64,000 nucleotides of DNA from positions 37,514,896-37,578,895 of the forward strand of contig NC_063054.1 of the NCBI RefSeq assembly GCF_018812025.1, given 5' to 3'. Numbering within the stretch: position 1 is the stretch's first letter; the number at the start of each line of letters is the position of its first letter. This stretch comes from Megalobrama amblycephala. Taxonomy: Eukaryota > Chordata > Actinopteri > Cypriniformes > Xenocyprididae. The notes beneath the pieces were generated by a model, which was not told the DNA's origin, did not search any database, and worked only from the letters and a program-made list of their open reading frames with translations. Made by a program: the position numbers and the translations under genes. Below are positions 12,251 to 24,600 of this stretch, piece after piece.

Positions 12251-12837
12251 ATGTTTATTATTGTCTGTCTGGGGAATATCCTCTTAAGTTCAGTAAGTCC
12301 ATTGTACGGAGGGCAGTGTGAATGAATGAATGTGTGATTGGAGGAACCTCAGGATGCAGTTGTGCTTTTTCAGCAGGAAGTGAGTCAGAAAGACCCTCCT
12401 GATGAGAAACGCTCAGATATTCTGGAGAAAAGCGAGAGAGAGGCACTGTGTGTTTGTGTTTTGTTCCCAAAAGCCCAAAGTGATCATGTTACGCTTCACC
12501 TGATACTCTTGTTAAACTCGCTTCCTTCTCTGTCAGTCTATTGTCCATCATTCCCAAGATTCAAGCAGAATTATTTATGTGGTTAAAAGCGACTCCATTT
12601 TTAAACTGGGTGTTTCTTCAACAATGCACACTTTCATTCATGTGGACTAAAATAAACTGTTTCTTATAGTTTATTTAATTTGTCTGACAATAGACATCCA
12701 ATTCCACCACATCTCCAATCATTATTTATTTTGTGCTGGAAATTATATTTCAAATATGTTTAAAATTACATTTTCATTTGATTATTTTAATATATTACTA
12801 TTTAAATGAAAGTCACTTTACCTTGAACTTCTTTATC

Positions 12838-12844
12838 TCTCTCG

Positions 12845-12903
<59 letters not shown>

Positions 12904-12977
12904 CACATACACCCACTCTGTGTCTCCGCCTCTCACACATGCAGGTTTTCCATAATCCTGATCAGAACAGGTTTGTA

Positions 12978-13008
<31 letters not shown>

Positions 13009-13010
13009 GT
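12838..13010. repeat. Microsatellites (CT)n(CA)n and (GT)n
   Basis: A (CT)n run from about 12839 passes straight into (CA)n to 12898, and a second (GT)n run lies at 12979-13008. The open frame across them is a repeat artefact. Confidence 0.9.
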
Positions 13011-13130
13011 GAGGGGCTGGGAGTGGAAATGGGTGTGTGTGTGTTTGTGACCTTGAGTGGGTGGAGATGAAACAAATATTTTGTGTTGCAACACACCCAC
13101 ACTGCGAGGCAAACTATAATAGAATGTTAG

Positions 13131-13285
<155 letters not shown>

Positions 13286-14877
13286 CAAACCCAATTCCAA
13301 AAAAGTTGGGACACTGTAAAAATTGTAAATAAAAAAGGAATGCAATAATTTACAAATCTCATAAACTTATATTTTATTCACAATAGAATATAGATAACAT
13401 ATCAAATGTTGAAAGTGAGACATTTTGAAAGGTCATGCCAAATATTGGCTCATTTTGGATTTCATGAGAGCTACACATTCCAAAAAAGTTGGGACAGGTA
13501 GCAATAAGAGGCCGGAAAAGTTAAATGTACATATAAGGAACAGCTGGAGGACCAATTTGCAACTTATTAGGTCAATTGGCAACATGATTGGGTATAAAAA
13601 GAGCCTCTCAGAGTGGCAGTGTCTCTCAGAAGTCAAGATGGGCAGAGGATCACCAATTCCCCCAATGCTGTAGCCAAAAATAGTGGAGCAATATCAGAAA
13701 GGAGTTTCTCAGAGAAAAATTGTAAAGAGTTTGAAGTTATCATCATCTACAGTGCATAATATCATCCAAAGATTAAGAGAATCTGGAACAATCTCTGTGC
13801 GTAAGGGTCAAGGCCGGAAAACCATACTGGATGCCCGTGATCTTCGGGCCCTTAGACGGCACTGCATCACATACAGGAATGCTACTGTAATGGAAATCAC
13901 AACATGGGCTCAGGAATACTTCCAGAAAACATTGTCGGTGAACACAATCCACCGTGCCATTCGCCGTCGTCGGCTAAAACTCTATAGGTCAAAAAAGAAG
14001 CCATATCTAAACATGATCTAGAAGCGCAGGCGTTTTCTCTGGGCCAAGGCTCATTTAAAATGGACTGTGGCAAAGTGGAAAACTGTTCTGTGGTCAGACG
14101 AATCAAAATTTGAAGTTCTTTTTGGAAAACTGGGACACCATGTCATCCGGACTAAAGAGGACAAGGACAACCCAAAGTTGTTATCAGCACTCAGTTCAGA
14201 AGCCTGCATCTCTGATGGTATGGGGTTGCATGAGTGCGTGTGGCATGGGCAGCTTACACATCTGGAAAGGCACCATCAATGCTGAAAGGTATATCCAAGC
14301 TCTAGAACAACATATGCTCCCATCCAGACGTCGTCTCTTTCAGGGAAGACCTTGCATTTTCCAACATGACAATGCCAGACCACATACTGCATCAATTACA
14401 ACATCATGGCTGCATAGAAGAAGGATCCGGGTACTGAAATGGCCTGCAGTCCAGATCTTTCACCCATAGAAAACATTTGGCGCATCATAAAGAGGAAGAT
14501 GCGACAAAGAAGACCTAAGACAGTTGAGCAACTAGAAGCCTGTGTTAGACAAGAATGGGACAACATTCCTATTCCTAAACTTGAGCAACTTGTCTCCTCA
14601 GTCCCCAGATGTTTGCAGACTGTTATAAAAAGAAGAGGAGATGCCACACAGTGGTAAACATGGCCTTGTCCCAACTTTTTTGAGATGTGTTGATGCCATG
14701 AAATTTAAAATCAACTTATTTTTCCCTTAAAATGATACATTTTCTCAGTTTAAACGTTTGATGTGTCATCTATGTTGTATTCTGAATAAAATATTGAAAT
14801 TTGAAACTTCCACATCATTGCATTCTGTTTTTATTCACAATTTGTACAGTGTCCCAACTTTTTTGGAATCGGGTTTG
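13286..14877 (+). mobile_element. Tc1/mariner-like transposon (degraded, IR/DR type)
   Basis: The terminal inverted repeats begin CAAACCC(A/G)ATTCCAAAAAA and stay similar for about 100 bp. TA dinucleotides flank both ends (13284-13285 and 14878-14879). The core CCAAAAAAGTTGGGACA occurs at each tip (about 13297-13313 and 14851-14867). It occurs again about 180 bp inward, at about 13480-13496 and, on the other strand, about 14667-14683. Two direct repeats per terminal repeat is the IR/DR arrangement of many fish Tc1 elements. Length 1,592 bp is normal for a full-length copy. It carries a broken transposase. Confidence 0.95.
13638..14657 (+). pseudogene. Tc1-like transposase pseudogene
   Basis: The reading frame starts MGRGSP at 13638. 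It has an N-terminal helix-turn-helix region (VSQRKIVKSLKLSSSTV near 13702-13746) and a GRK.TI linker. A DDE nuclease core follows: the first Asp is in WSDESKF (about 14092-14112), the second in QHDNARPH (about 14363-14386), and the Glu in SPIENIW (about 14460-14480), the D..D34E pattern of the family. The gene is dead. There are in-frame TAG codons at 13671-13673 and 14019-14021. The frame shifts near 14170-14190 (after TKEDKDNP) and again near 14445-14460 (before SPDLSPIENIW). It ends in GDATQW, the usual C-terminus of this clade. All catalytic residues remain recognisable across the breaks, so decay is moderate. Confidence 0.93.
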
Positions 14878-14910
<33 letters not shown>

Positions 14911-14911
14911 G
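14878..14911. repeat. GATA microsatellite, right part
   Basis: The array of 13131-13285 continues here on the other side of the Tc1-like element. Confidence 0.9.
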
Positions 14912-14967
14912 TGTGAGCTGGATAAGCTCTGACTGTACTCTTGTCGTCTCAGTGTGAAGACGCTCAT

Positions 14968-15004
14968 CACTCTCTCTCACTCTCTCTCTCTCTCTCTCTC
15001 TCTC
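14968..15004. repeat. (CT)n microsatellite
   Basis: Near-perfect CT dinucleotide run with two CA interruptions. From 15005 to about 15370 nothing further is recognised. Confidence 0.9.
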
Positions 15005-15369
15005 ATAATAATGTTCCTCTTCTAAGCTCATGATGTCACCTGTTGGTCGCAGTGGCATCTGGCAGCTGAACGCTCGCTGTCATCAATGATTGATGAGACC
15101 TTCTGTAGAAAGAAGAACAAAACACTCAATGTAAAGCACATGTTTGAGCTGCCGGTGATACTGGAGTATTATTTGTGGTAGTTTTGATGTTTAGCATGTA
15201 AACATCACGGTGTGTGAATCAGGTAATGATGTACAGTAGATCATCTCAATGTGCCTGTGAATTTATGAAGTATTTTCTTCCATTCATTTTCTTCATATGG
15301 AAATTCTTGAGTAAAGATTTCTGATCCAACCACCAAACCAACCACAGCATTACAAACTTTCATTTGAAG

Positions 15370-16365
15370 CAAAAAAGTATATGATAATCTGAAATAAATA
15401 AATAAATATGCTCCATATGGGTTTTACAAAATTCTTGAATTATTAAAAATAAAATTCTTGTATTATCAAATATAAAAAAGTATTTGATAATATGAAACGA
15501 ATTAATGAAATATAGAATTAATTAATTAAATTAATAAATGAATATTAATTAATTAATTAATAATTAATATTAAATAAATAAATAAATAAATACTCTCCAT
15601 ATGGATTTTAGAAAATTTTAGAATTATTTAAAAAATGTTATGATATCAAATACAAAAAGTATGATGCAATAATTAAATAAATAAATAAACTTAGAAATTT
15701 TAGAAAATTCTTCTATTATCAAATACTAAAAAAAGTATTTGATAATATGAAATAAATGAATGAATGAATGAATGAATGAATGAATGAAATTAATAAATGA
15801 AAATAAATAAATAAACTCCATATGGATTTTAGAAAATTCTTGAATTATTAAAAATAAAATTCTTCTATTATCAAATACAAAAAAGTGAAAATGAATGGCT
15901 AAATGAATTAATTTAAATAAATAAATAAATTCTTAATATGGATTTTACAAAGTTCTTGAATTACTAAAAATAAAATTCTTGTATTATCAAATATAAAAAA
16001 GTATTTGATAACATGAAACAAACAAACGAATGATTGAATGAATAAATAAATAAATAAATAAATATCTTACATACATACTCTCCATAGGGATTTTAGAAAA
16101 TTTTAGAATTATTTAAAATAAAATTCTTATAATGTCAAATACAAAAAGTATGATGAAATAAATAAATAAACAAACAAATTCCATATGAATTTTAGAAAAT
16201 TCTTGAATTATTAAAAATAAAACTCTATTATCAAATATAAAACATATTTGATAATATGAAACAAATGAATGAATGAATGAATGAATGAATGAATAAAATA
16301 AACAAACATACAAATTCCATATGCATTTTAGAAAATTCTTGAACTATTAAAAATAAAATTCTTAA
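15370..16365. repeat. AT-rich degenerate tandem array (CTCCATATGGATTTTAGAAAATTC type)
   Basis: About seven or eight copies of a unit are visible near 15408, 15594, 15700, 15817, 15937, 16078, 16171 and 16314. The unit contains 'tccatatggattttagaaaattcttgaattattaaaaataaaattctt' and 'atcaaatacaaaaaagtatttgataatatgaaa'. Copies are separated by variable (AAAT)n and (GAAT)n runs, so the period varies from about 90 to 190 bp. Confidence 0.8.
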
Positions 16366-16945
16366 ACCCTACTTGAACCTTTGGGATGAACTGGAACACA
16401 AGAAAACAAGAAGCTGAAATTCTGCAGATTCTGCAGCTCACGCTGGGAGTGTGTGTGCTTTTACATTTACTGGAAATCATGTTACTCTCTGGAGAAGATG
16501 AAGAGGAGTTTTATGTAATAACAGCAGGAGGAGACGCACCAGACTGAAACTAATGTTCTGCCTTCACTCCTCAGTGGTCACATGATAAATCTGCTCCATA
16601 TTGTTCTTTTTAACATGTAATGCCATCTGCTGGTCACTAAATATGAACTCAGATTTGGATTATGCACTTACAGTCATGCGCCTCCAGGGGGAAGCAAACA
16701 GCAGCATTTCTTCTCTTATGTACAAATGCTTTGGCCTTTGACCTTTTGTTAGTCTATTAGAATTTAATTGAATTTGTATTTGACCATTCAGACGGAAAAT
16801 CTCTCTCTCTCTATATATATATATTTTTTTTTTTTTTTATGAGATAATTGTTCTTCCTCCAGAGTGTGCATTATGGGTTAAAATCCCAATCCTCTCTTGA
16901 GCCCTGTTTGGGTTTTGTTTTAATGGACACATTTGTACACTACAA
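16366..16945. other. Intergenic, nothing identified
   Basis: No supported ORF. A short (CT)n(TA)n stretch lies at 16801-16840. Confidence 0.4.
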
Positions 16946-17205
16946 ATTCTACACTAAAAAAAATACACCAACAATTGATGTGAATATGAATCGGTTGTAG
17001 CTGAATTGTGGCTGAATTTCTGTAAATTGGTTTATAAAAACTACTATCTGCCCATCACAAATGACTGTGATTGGTCCATTCTGACCAGCGCTGAGAGGAA
17101 TAACAGCAACCATGTGACAGGGACGTCTGTGCGCTGCAACCAGCTGGACAATCATTTTCAACTAGATGAGTAAAGTTTGTGAACAAATGTTGATGTTGGC
17201 TTGAC
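16946..17205. mobile_element. TE-like module heading the first TAGCATGTT array
   Basis: A block of about 80 bp at 17126-17205 (GTGCGCTGCAACC, GGACAAT, AACTA.ATGAGTAAAGTTTGTGAACAAA, TGATGTTGGCTTG) is repeated at about 18972-19047, again just ahead of a TAGCATGTT array. The minus-strand ORF at 16949-17161 has no recognisable domain and is treated as chance. Confidence 0.5.
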
Positions 17206-18345
17206 ATGATTTAACATGTTGCTAGCATGTTTTAGCATGTTTGCTAGCATTACTTAATATGTTGTTAACATGTTTTAACATGTTAACGATTGATTAGTAT
17301 ACTACTAGCATGTTTTAACATGTTTGCTAGCATGATTTAAAATAATGTTAACATGGTTTAACATGTTAACGATTGATTAGCATACTACTGGCATGTTTAA
17401 CATGTTTGCTAGCATTATTTAAAATAATGTTAACATCGTTTAACATGTTAACGATTGATTAGCATATTACTAGCATGGTTTAACATGTTTGCTAGCATGA
17501 TTTAACTCATTGCTAGCATGTTGCTAACATGTTTTAACATGTTGCTAGCATTATTAACATGTTAGCATTATTAGCATGTTTGATAACATGACTTAGAATG
17601 TTGTTAACGTTACTAGCATGTTTTATCATTTTTGTTCACATGATTTAACCCATTGCTAGTATGTTTCAGCATTTTGATACCATGTTTGATGATTTACAAC
17701 ATTACTAACATGTTCTAACATGTTGCCTAGATGACTAGCATGATTAGCATGTTGCTAACATGTCGTTAGCATGATTAGCAGGATTAGCTTTTTGCAAGCA
17801 TGTTTTAATACATTGTTAACATGTTTTAGTATGTTGATAACATAAGCATGTTGTTAGCACGTTGTTAGCATGATTAGCATAATGCTAGCATATTTTAACA
17901 CGTTGCTAACATGTTTTAGTGTTGATAACATGATTAGCATGTTGTTAGCATGTTTTAGCATTGTTGATAACATGTTTTAGCATGTTGATAACATGACTAG
18001 CATGTTGTTAACATTGTTAGCATGATTAGCTTTTTGTTAGCATGTTTTAACAGATTGCTAACATGTTTTGCTATGTTGATAACAGGATTAGCATGTTGTT
18101 AACATGTTGTTAGCATGTTGTTAACATGATTAGCATTTTGCTAACATGTTTTAACACATTGATAACATGTTTTAGTGTTGATAACATGATTAGCATGTTG
18201 TTAGCATGATTAACATGTTGCTAGCATGTTTTAACACATTGCTAACATGTTTTAGTATGTTGATAACATGACTAGCATGTTGTTAACATGTTGCCAGCTT
18301 GATTAGCATGTTGTTAGCATGAATTCTTACTAGCATGTTCCAGGG
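17206..18345. repeat. TAGCATGTT minisatellite, first array
   Basis: Degenerate tandem copies of elements such as 'gctagcatgttttaacatgttgctaacatgattagcatgttgttaacatg'. Short inverted cores (GCTAGC, GTTAAC) recur throughout, so the array can pair with itself. No coding signal is seen. Confidence 0.85.
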
Positions 18346-18652
18346 GGAACTCATGAAAAGTTTGAGGTACACGTACATCATTTTTCTCTTTTGATGTCAT
18401 TCACTTAATTTCAAGTCATTATTCATTTGTGACTATTTAAACATAAGATGGTCAACAGCTTGATTGGATTGTTTGTGTACAAACATAATACTGAAGTGCT
18501 TCATTACAAGAGTATTCATTGCACTCTTTGTTCAGATAGTTTAAAATGCTAATCATTATATTTTAAGATGGAATTTCATATTTCAATAGACATAAATGTG
18601 TCGATAGATCCAACGCTGCTGCAGTGCATGAGTCACCTGTGATGAAGCTCAC

Positions 18653-18828
18653 CTGATGAACAGTACAGTGTCCTGAAGTGTTGAACTTGTCCTTGTTTGG
18701 AAGTAAAGGATAATCCGCAGCAGACTGAGCCAAGGACAGCAGACACTTCCAGGAGAAGCTTTGTGAGACGCATTTGGCCAGAAGAGCGGCGTTGAGTTGT
18801 GCCAGACCATATGGTCGTGCATCAGGGC
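18653..18828 (-). CDS. Orphan exon-like segment of unknown gene (may be a pseudogene relic)
   Basis: On the minus strand a pyrimidine-rich tract ends in TTCATTCAG at 18829, and a CAG|GTGAGC donor follows at 18653. Between them are 176 bases open in the frame that starts PDARPYGLAQLNAALL and ends NTSGHCTVHQ, entering in phase 1 and leaving in phase 0. The composition (Leu/Ala-rich, amphipathic, no low-complexity run) looks like a real helical protein exon, unlike the repeats on either side. I do not recognise the family. No partner exon was found in the window, so it may be an exon of a gene with very long introns, a captured exon inside the surrounding element, or chance. Confidence 0.35.
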
Positions 18829-19099
18829 CTGAATGAATGAAAACATGCAGATCTTTCAGTGACTTCAATCAACCACTAAAAGACTGATTAAACATTCCTA
18901 TAGTGTTGCAAACACGTTCAGTACATTGTAAACATTTAAAATGAATATCACTGCATTGTCTTTCTTCAATCCGTGCGCTGCAACCGGATGGACAATAATT
19001 TACAACTAAATGAGTAAAGTTTGTGAACAAACTCTGATGTTGGCTTGGCAAAGCCTTGTCTGAAAGTTCAAAACAACTTTAGAAGCTAGAAATTATTAC

Positions 19100-20125
19100 T
19101 CAGAGGAAGTAAAAAAATAATTACTAACATGTTTTAACACATTTCTACCATGAAATAAAAAGTTGCTAGCATGCTTTAACATGTTGTTAGCATTTTTTAG
19201 CATATTACTAGCTAACACATTGTTAGCATGTTTTAGTATGTTGCTAGCATTATTTAACACATTGCTAACACATTTCAAAGTGTTGTAAGAAGAACTGTTG
19301 GCCTGTTGTTAGCATTAATTAGCATGTTGCTATCATGTTCATTGCATGATTTAACATGTTGTTAGCATGATTTAACTTGTGGTTAACACATTTAAAAATG
19401 GTGCTAGAAGGATTGTTGGCCTATTGTTAGCATGAATTAGCATATTGCTAGCATGTTTTAAAATGTTGCTAGAACACATGCTTTGTGTTAGCATGTTGTT
19501 AGCATGAATTAGCATGTTTTGCTAGCATGATTTAACACTTTGCTAACATGTTTTAAAATATTGCCAGAAAGATTGTGTTAGCATTTTACTAGCATGATTT
19601 AACACGTTGTTAACACATTTTAAAATGTTGCTAGAAGGATTGTTGTTAGCATGAATTAGCATGTTTTGTTAGCATGTTGATTGCATGATTTAACACATTG
19701 CTAACACGTTTTAAAATGTTGCCAGAAAGATTGTGTTAGCATGTTGTTAGCATGAATTAGCATGTTTGCTAGCATGATTTAACACGTTGGTAACACATTT
19801 TAAAATGTTGCTAGAAGGATTGTTGGCCTGTTGTTAGCATGAATTAGCATGTTTTCCAAACATGTTTTAAAATGTTGCTAGAAGGATTGTGTTAGCATGT
19901 TGTTAGCATGAATTAGCATGTTTTGCTAGCATGTTGATTGCATGATTTAACACGTTGCTAACACGTTTTAAAATGTTGCTAGAAGAATTGTTGGTCTGTT
20001 GTTAGCATGAATTAGCATGTTTGCTAGTATGTTGATTGTATGATTTAACACATTGCTAGTATGTTTTATCATTTTGTTGGCATGATTTAATGTTTTAGCA
20101 TGTTTAACATGTTGCTAACACGATT
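19100..20125. repeat. TAGCATGTT minisatellite, second array
   Basis: This is the same motif family as 17206-18345. A clearer higher-order unit of roughly 120-140 bp contains 'aaaatgttgctagaaggattgttggcctgttgttagcatgaattagcatgtt', seen near 19390, 19550, 19620, 19700, 19800, 19870 and 19970. The repeated module at about 18972-19047 precedes it. Confidence 0.85.
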
Positions 20126-20199
20126 TAACATGAATATCACTCTGTTAAACTCAAAATCAATTTTTCTTAAAATCAATATTTCATGTTTGTTTATTTAAT

Positions 20200-20275
20200 T
20201 ATTTACTTTTGTACCTTAGGGTACAGCCCCAGTGACAGCGCCGTACCTTTTTTTCTGACAGTGTATCATCTTAAC
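20200..20275. mobile_element. MITE-like fragment (GTACCTTAGGGTACAGCCCC)
   Basis: The segment 'ttgtaccttagggtacagccccagtgacagcgccgtaccttttttt' has the paired GTACCTTA/GGTAC structure of a repeat end that I recall as common in fish. Only one end is seen. Confidence 0.4.
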
Positions 20276-20589
20276 TCAAATCAATATTTCAGGTCCATTT
20301 ATTTAATTATTTATTTTTCAAGATAATGTACAGCATAATGCACATTAAAATGTAATATTATATTACTTAATATAATATAATATAACTTAACACTTCTCAA
20401 ATACATACTTTTATGAATCAATATTTCATGTCCATTAAATGGCAATAATTATTTATGTGGCGAGGTAATGTACAGTATATGATGCACATTATAATATAAT
20501 ATAATATAATATAATGCCCGAATGCTGTTTTGTGTAATCTGTTTATTTGAAATAAACTGAACATAAATCTGCATCAAATCTCCTGCTAA

Positions 20590-21270
20590 AGTTGAACGCG
20601 CAGTAAATGTTCAAGCCACTGAAGTGTTTTTGCCCTGAGCTCATGGGGGGCAGATGCCACACAAAGGCTCTTTGTTGCGCTCGTCCAATCACACACACTG
20701 GAGGACAGAACCGCTAGTGCGTGTGCGCGCACGCGCGCGCCAATGGAAGAGCTCGGTCCCTGAGACGAGGGCGGATCTCGCATTTGGATGCCGTGCGATG
20801 CTCGATCACCGGTGCAAGCGGGCGGACGGACACTGGGGCTGCTCTGCGTCGGGCGTGCGATGCACTGACCAAACCTTCACTACATAGGGGTTATTTATGA
20901 GCTAGTGCGCGAGCGTCGGGTGGGATCGGCTCAGCATCATCCCTGATGTGAGTACAGCGGGATTCAAGGATGGATACACGGGCCACACCTGTGCGCCAGC
21001 TGCGTAACCCGCGGACCTGTTGGAGACCACCGGGCACAGACTCGCAGCTCTGGGCAGCAGACAGCCCAGCGATGGCGCTGTGACCACCGGGTTCGACAAA
21101 GACCTTATGGGGCCCCTTGCGCATCAACGCGCCCGCTGGATTATCATAGCTTCTGGATTCTGTTCGGACCGGCCTTATACTGACTGGACCGAACCTTCCT
21201 CCTTCTCTCAGTGTGTGTGAGTGTGATTTTGAGACAAAGACCCTGCGCGCACCGCTGAAACCCACGCGCT
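20590..21270 (+). promoter_or_regulatory. slc22a23: CpG-rich promoter and 5' UTR of slc22a23
   Basis: From about 20,590 the sequence turns GC-rich with dense CpG (for example GTGTGCGCGCACGCGCGCGCC near 20720). It stays so through the first coding exon to 21,675, against an AT-rich surround. This is a typical CpG-island promoter. No TATA box is evident, and the exact start site cannot be set. A possible 5' UTR donor (ATGTGAGTAC near 20946) is not needed by the model. Confidence 0.7.
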
Positions 21271-21675
21271 ATGGATGCGGTTCGGCTGGACGGGCTCGAC
21301 CCACCGGCGGAGAACGGCAATGTGTCGCAGCCCGAACCGCCCAAGCGGCTCTCGCAGGTGGACACGGTGGTTCTGCCATTCCTCGGGGGGTTCGGGAGGT
21401 ATCAGCGGCGCCTGGTGGCCCTGACGTGGATCCCGGCGTTCCTCATCTCGTTCATCCAGTTCTCGGATCACTTTCTGCTCGGCCAGCCGGACAGGAAGTG
21501 CGTCCGCCCGGATCAGGGCAGCGCGGGGAACGGGACGGGCTCGGATCGGGATTTATTCTTGGATCTGATCGCGAACGGGAGCGACGCCACCGATAACAGC
21601 TACGTTACGGCGTGTATGTGCTCGGAGTGGCGCTTTGAGCTGCAGTCGGGACTGCAGCAGAATGTGGTCACCAAG
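21271..21675 (+). CDS. slc22a23: slc22a23 coding exon 1 (residues 1-135)
   Basis: The ATG at 21271 has G at -3 and G at +4. The exon encodes a proline-rich cytosolic head, the VLPFLGG motif, membrane segment 1 and most of the large extracellular loop. It ends at AAG|GTAAGA in phase 0. The frame stays open into the intron to 21828, but the exon 2 match fixes the donor here. Confidence 0.95.
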
Positions 21676-24600
21676 GTAAGATCCTCTGATGGATGCCCTT
21701 GGAAAGGATTCCCTCCGGCTGATGGAAATCTACCATTTAAAGGAATAGCTCACCTAAAAATGAAAATTCCGTCATCGGTCAAATTCTGTCATATTCACTC
21801 ATGCTCGTGTCCCTCCAAACCTCTATGACTTGCTTTCTTCACTGGAACACAAAAGATGTTTAACCAAATGTTTACACCGTTAATTTCTACACAATGGGAG
21901 TGAATAGGGACTGGGCCGGTTGAGCTGGGAAGATTGTCAGCAAATAACAGCTTGAATTTAGGATTGTTCATCACATAATGGAGGCCCTTTCTGCCACATA
22001 AAGAAAAACATTCCTTGGTAAATCATACTGAGGTCATAAAATGTCAACTATGACGTAAAAAGACAGTTTTTTGATCATAATTATGAGATAAAAAGTCAAA
22101 ATTATGACATATTGGCCCAGTGTCACAGACAGGGCTTAGATTAAGCCAGGATTAGGCCTTAGTTCAATTAGAGCATTTAAGTAGCTTTAATAAACATGCG
22201 TTAGAAACAAACATTACTGGTGTGTATCTTGAGACCAAACAATGGCTCTGACGTATTTTAAGATATGCTTTCAGGTAAAACAGCTCAAACATGCCTTTTA
22301 GTCTTGGACTATTTTAAGCCTTGTCTGTGAAACGGGGGAATATGAGATTTAAAAAAAAGTGTTAATTTTTTCGACTTACCAAGACATAATTATAAGATAA
22401 AACTCAAAATTATTAGGGATGCACTGATATAAACGTTTTGTTTGATACCGATAATCGATAATTCTTTATATTTGAAAGCTGATAACCGATATATTGGCCG
22501 ATAAATCTAAATCCAAATTTTTATTTAATTTTTGTGAGCCTGATTACAAAAAACAAAAGTCTCAATCCATGTCTCAAGCACACAATTATAATGTTCTCAT
22601 TATAATTTTATGTAGCCGATATGACAGACTTGTGCTGTACATGTTGTACTTAACTATATTTTCCTTTTTGAAGTGATTTCAATCATATTTCAAGCAATTT
22701 AAAACCATAATGGTGGATAGTGCACATCTGAAGTGTCTCATCTAAAGGAAATAATCCATTATTTATCTACTTTAATACATCGGCCATATTTTCTTATAAG
22801 GCAGATAACAATAACATTAAAAATGAACATATATCAGTCGATACCAATAACTCTTTATATTTGAAAGCTGATAACCGATATATTTGCAGATAAATCTAAA
22901 TCCAAATTTTGATATAATTTTTGTGAGCCTGATTACGAAAAACAAACGTCTCAATCCATGTCTCAAGCACACAATTATAATGTTCTCATTATAATATTAT
23001 GTAGCCGATATGACAGACTTGTGCTGTACATGTTGTACTTTACTGTATTTTCCTTTTTGAAGTGATTTCAATCATATTTCAAGCAATTTAAAACCATAAT
23101 GGTGGATAGTGCACATCTGAAGTGTCTCATCTAAAGGAAATAATCCATTATTTATCTACTTTAATACATCGGCCATATTTTCTTATAAGGCAGATAACAA
23201 TAACATTAAAAATGAACATATATCAGTTGATACCGATAACCGATAATTCTTTATATTTGAAAGCTGATAACCGATATATTTGCAGATAAATCTAAATCCA
23301 AATTTTTATATAATTTTTGAGAGCCTGATTACAAAAACAAAAGTCTCACCATTAAATCCATGTTCCAAGTGCACAATTATAATGTTCTCATTATAATATT
23401 ATGTAGCCGATATGACAGACTTGTGCTGTACATGTTGTACTTTACTGTATTTTCCTTTTTAAAGTGATTTCAATCATATTTCAAGCAATTCAAAACCATA
23501 ATGGTGGATAGTGCACATCTGAAGTGTCTCAGCTGAGGGAAATAATCCATTATTTATCTGCTTTAATTCATCTGCCATATTTTCTTATAAGCCAGATGCC
23601 GATAACCGATAATTCTTTATATTCAAAAGCCAATAACCAAAATATTGGCTGATAAATCTAAATCCAAATCCAAATTTTTATATAATTTTTGAGAGCCTGA
23701 TTACAAAAACAAAAGTCTCACCATTAAATCCATGTCTCAAGCACATGATTATAATGTTCTCATTATAATTTTATGTAGCCGATATGACAGACTTGTGCTG
23801 TACATGTTGTACTTTACTGTGTTTTCCTTTTTGAAGTGATTTTTAATCATATTTCAAGCAATTTAAAACCATCATAGTGAACAGTGCACATCTGAAGTGT
23901 CTCAGCTGAGGGAAATAATCCATTATTTATCTGCTTTAATACACCGACCAGATTTTCTTATAAGCCAGATACCGATAACCGATAATTCTTTATATTTAAA
24001 AGCCAATAACCAAAATATTGGCTGATAAATCTAAATCCAAATCCAAATTTTTATATAATTTTTGTGAACCTGATTACAAAAACAAAAGTCAATTATAATG
24101 CTTATATGACAGACTTGCACTGTACATGTTGTACTTTACTGTATTTTCCTTTTTAAAGTGATTTCAATCATATTTCAAGCAATTTAAAACCATAATGGTG
24201 AACAGTGTGCATCTGAAGTGTCTCAGCTGAAGGAAATAATCCATTATTTATCGGCTTTAATATATGGGCAAATTTTCTTATAAGGCAGATAACAATAACA
24301 TTAAAAATGAACATATATCAGTCGATACCGATAACCGATAATTCTTTATATTTGAAAACTGATAACCGATATATTTGCAGATAAATCTAAATCCAAATTT
24401 TTATATAATTTTTGAGAGGCTGATTACAAAAACAAAAGTCTCACCATTAAATCCATGTCTCAAGCACACAATTATAATGTTCTCATTATAATATTATAAT
24501 GCTTATATGACAGACTTGTGCTGTACATGTTGCACTTAACTGTGTTTTCCTTTTTGAAGTGATTTCAATCATATTTCAGGCAATTTAAAACCATAATGGT

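Noticed and set aside
13425..13673. Intact host gene in the Tc1 region
   Set aside because: All frames between 13425 and 14674 are parts or shadows of the broken transposase and its inverted repeats.
20586..21471. Several ORFs on both strands across the CpG-rich region
   Set aside because: GC-rich DNA gives long chance frames. None has a domain or conserved splice structure apart from slc22a23 exon 1.
21271..21828. 185-codon reading of slc22a23 exon 1 into the intron
   Set aside because: The consensus donor at 21676 and the exon 2 match to SLC22A23 end the exon at 21675. The extension is repeat sequence.
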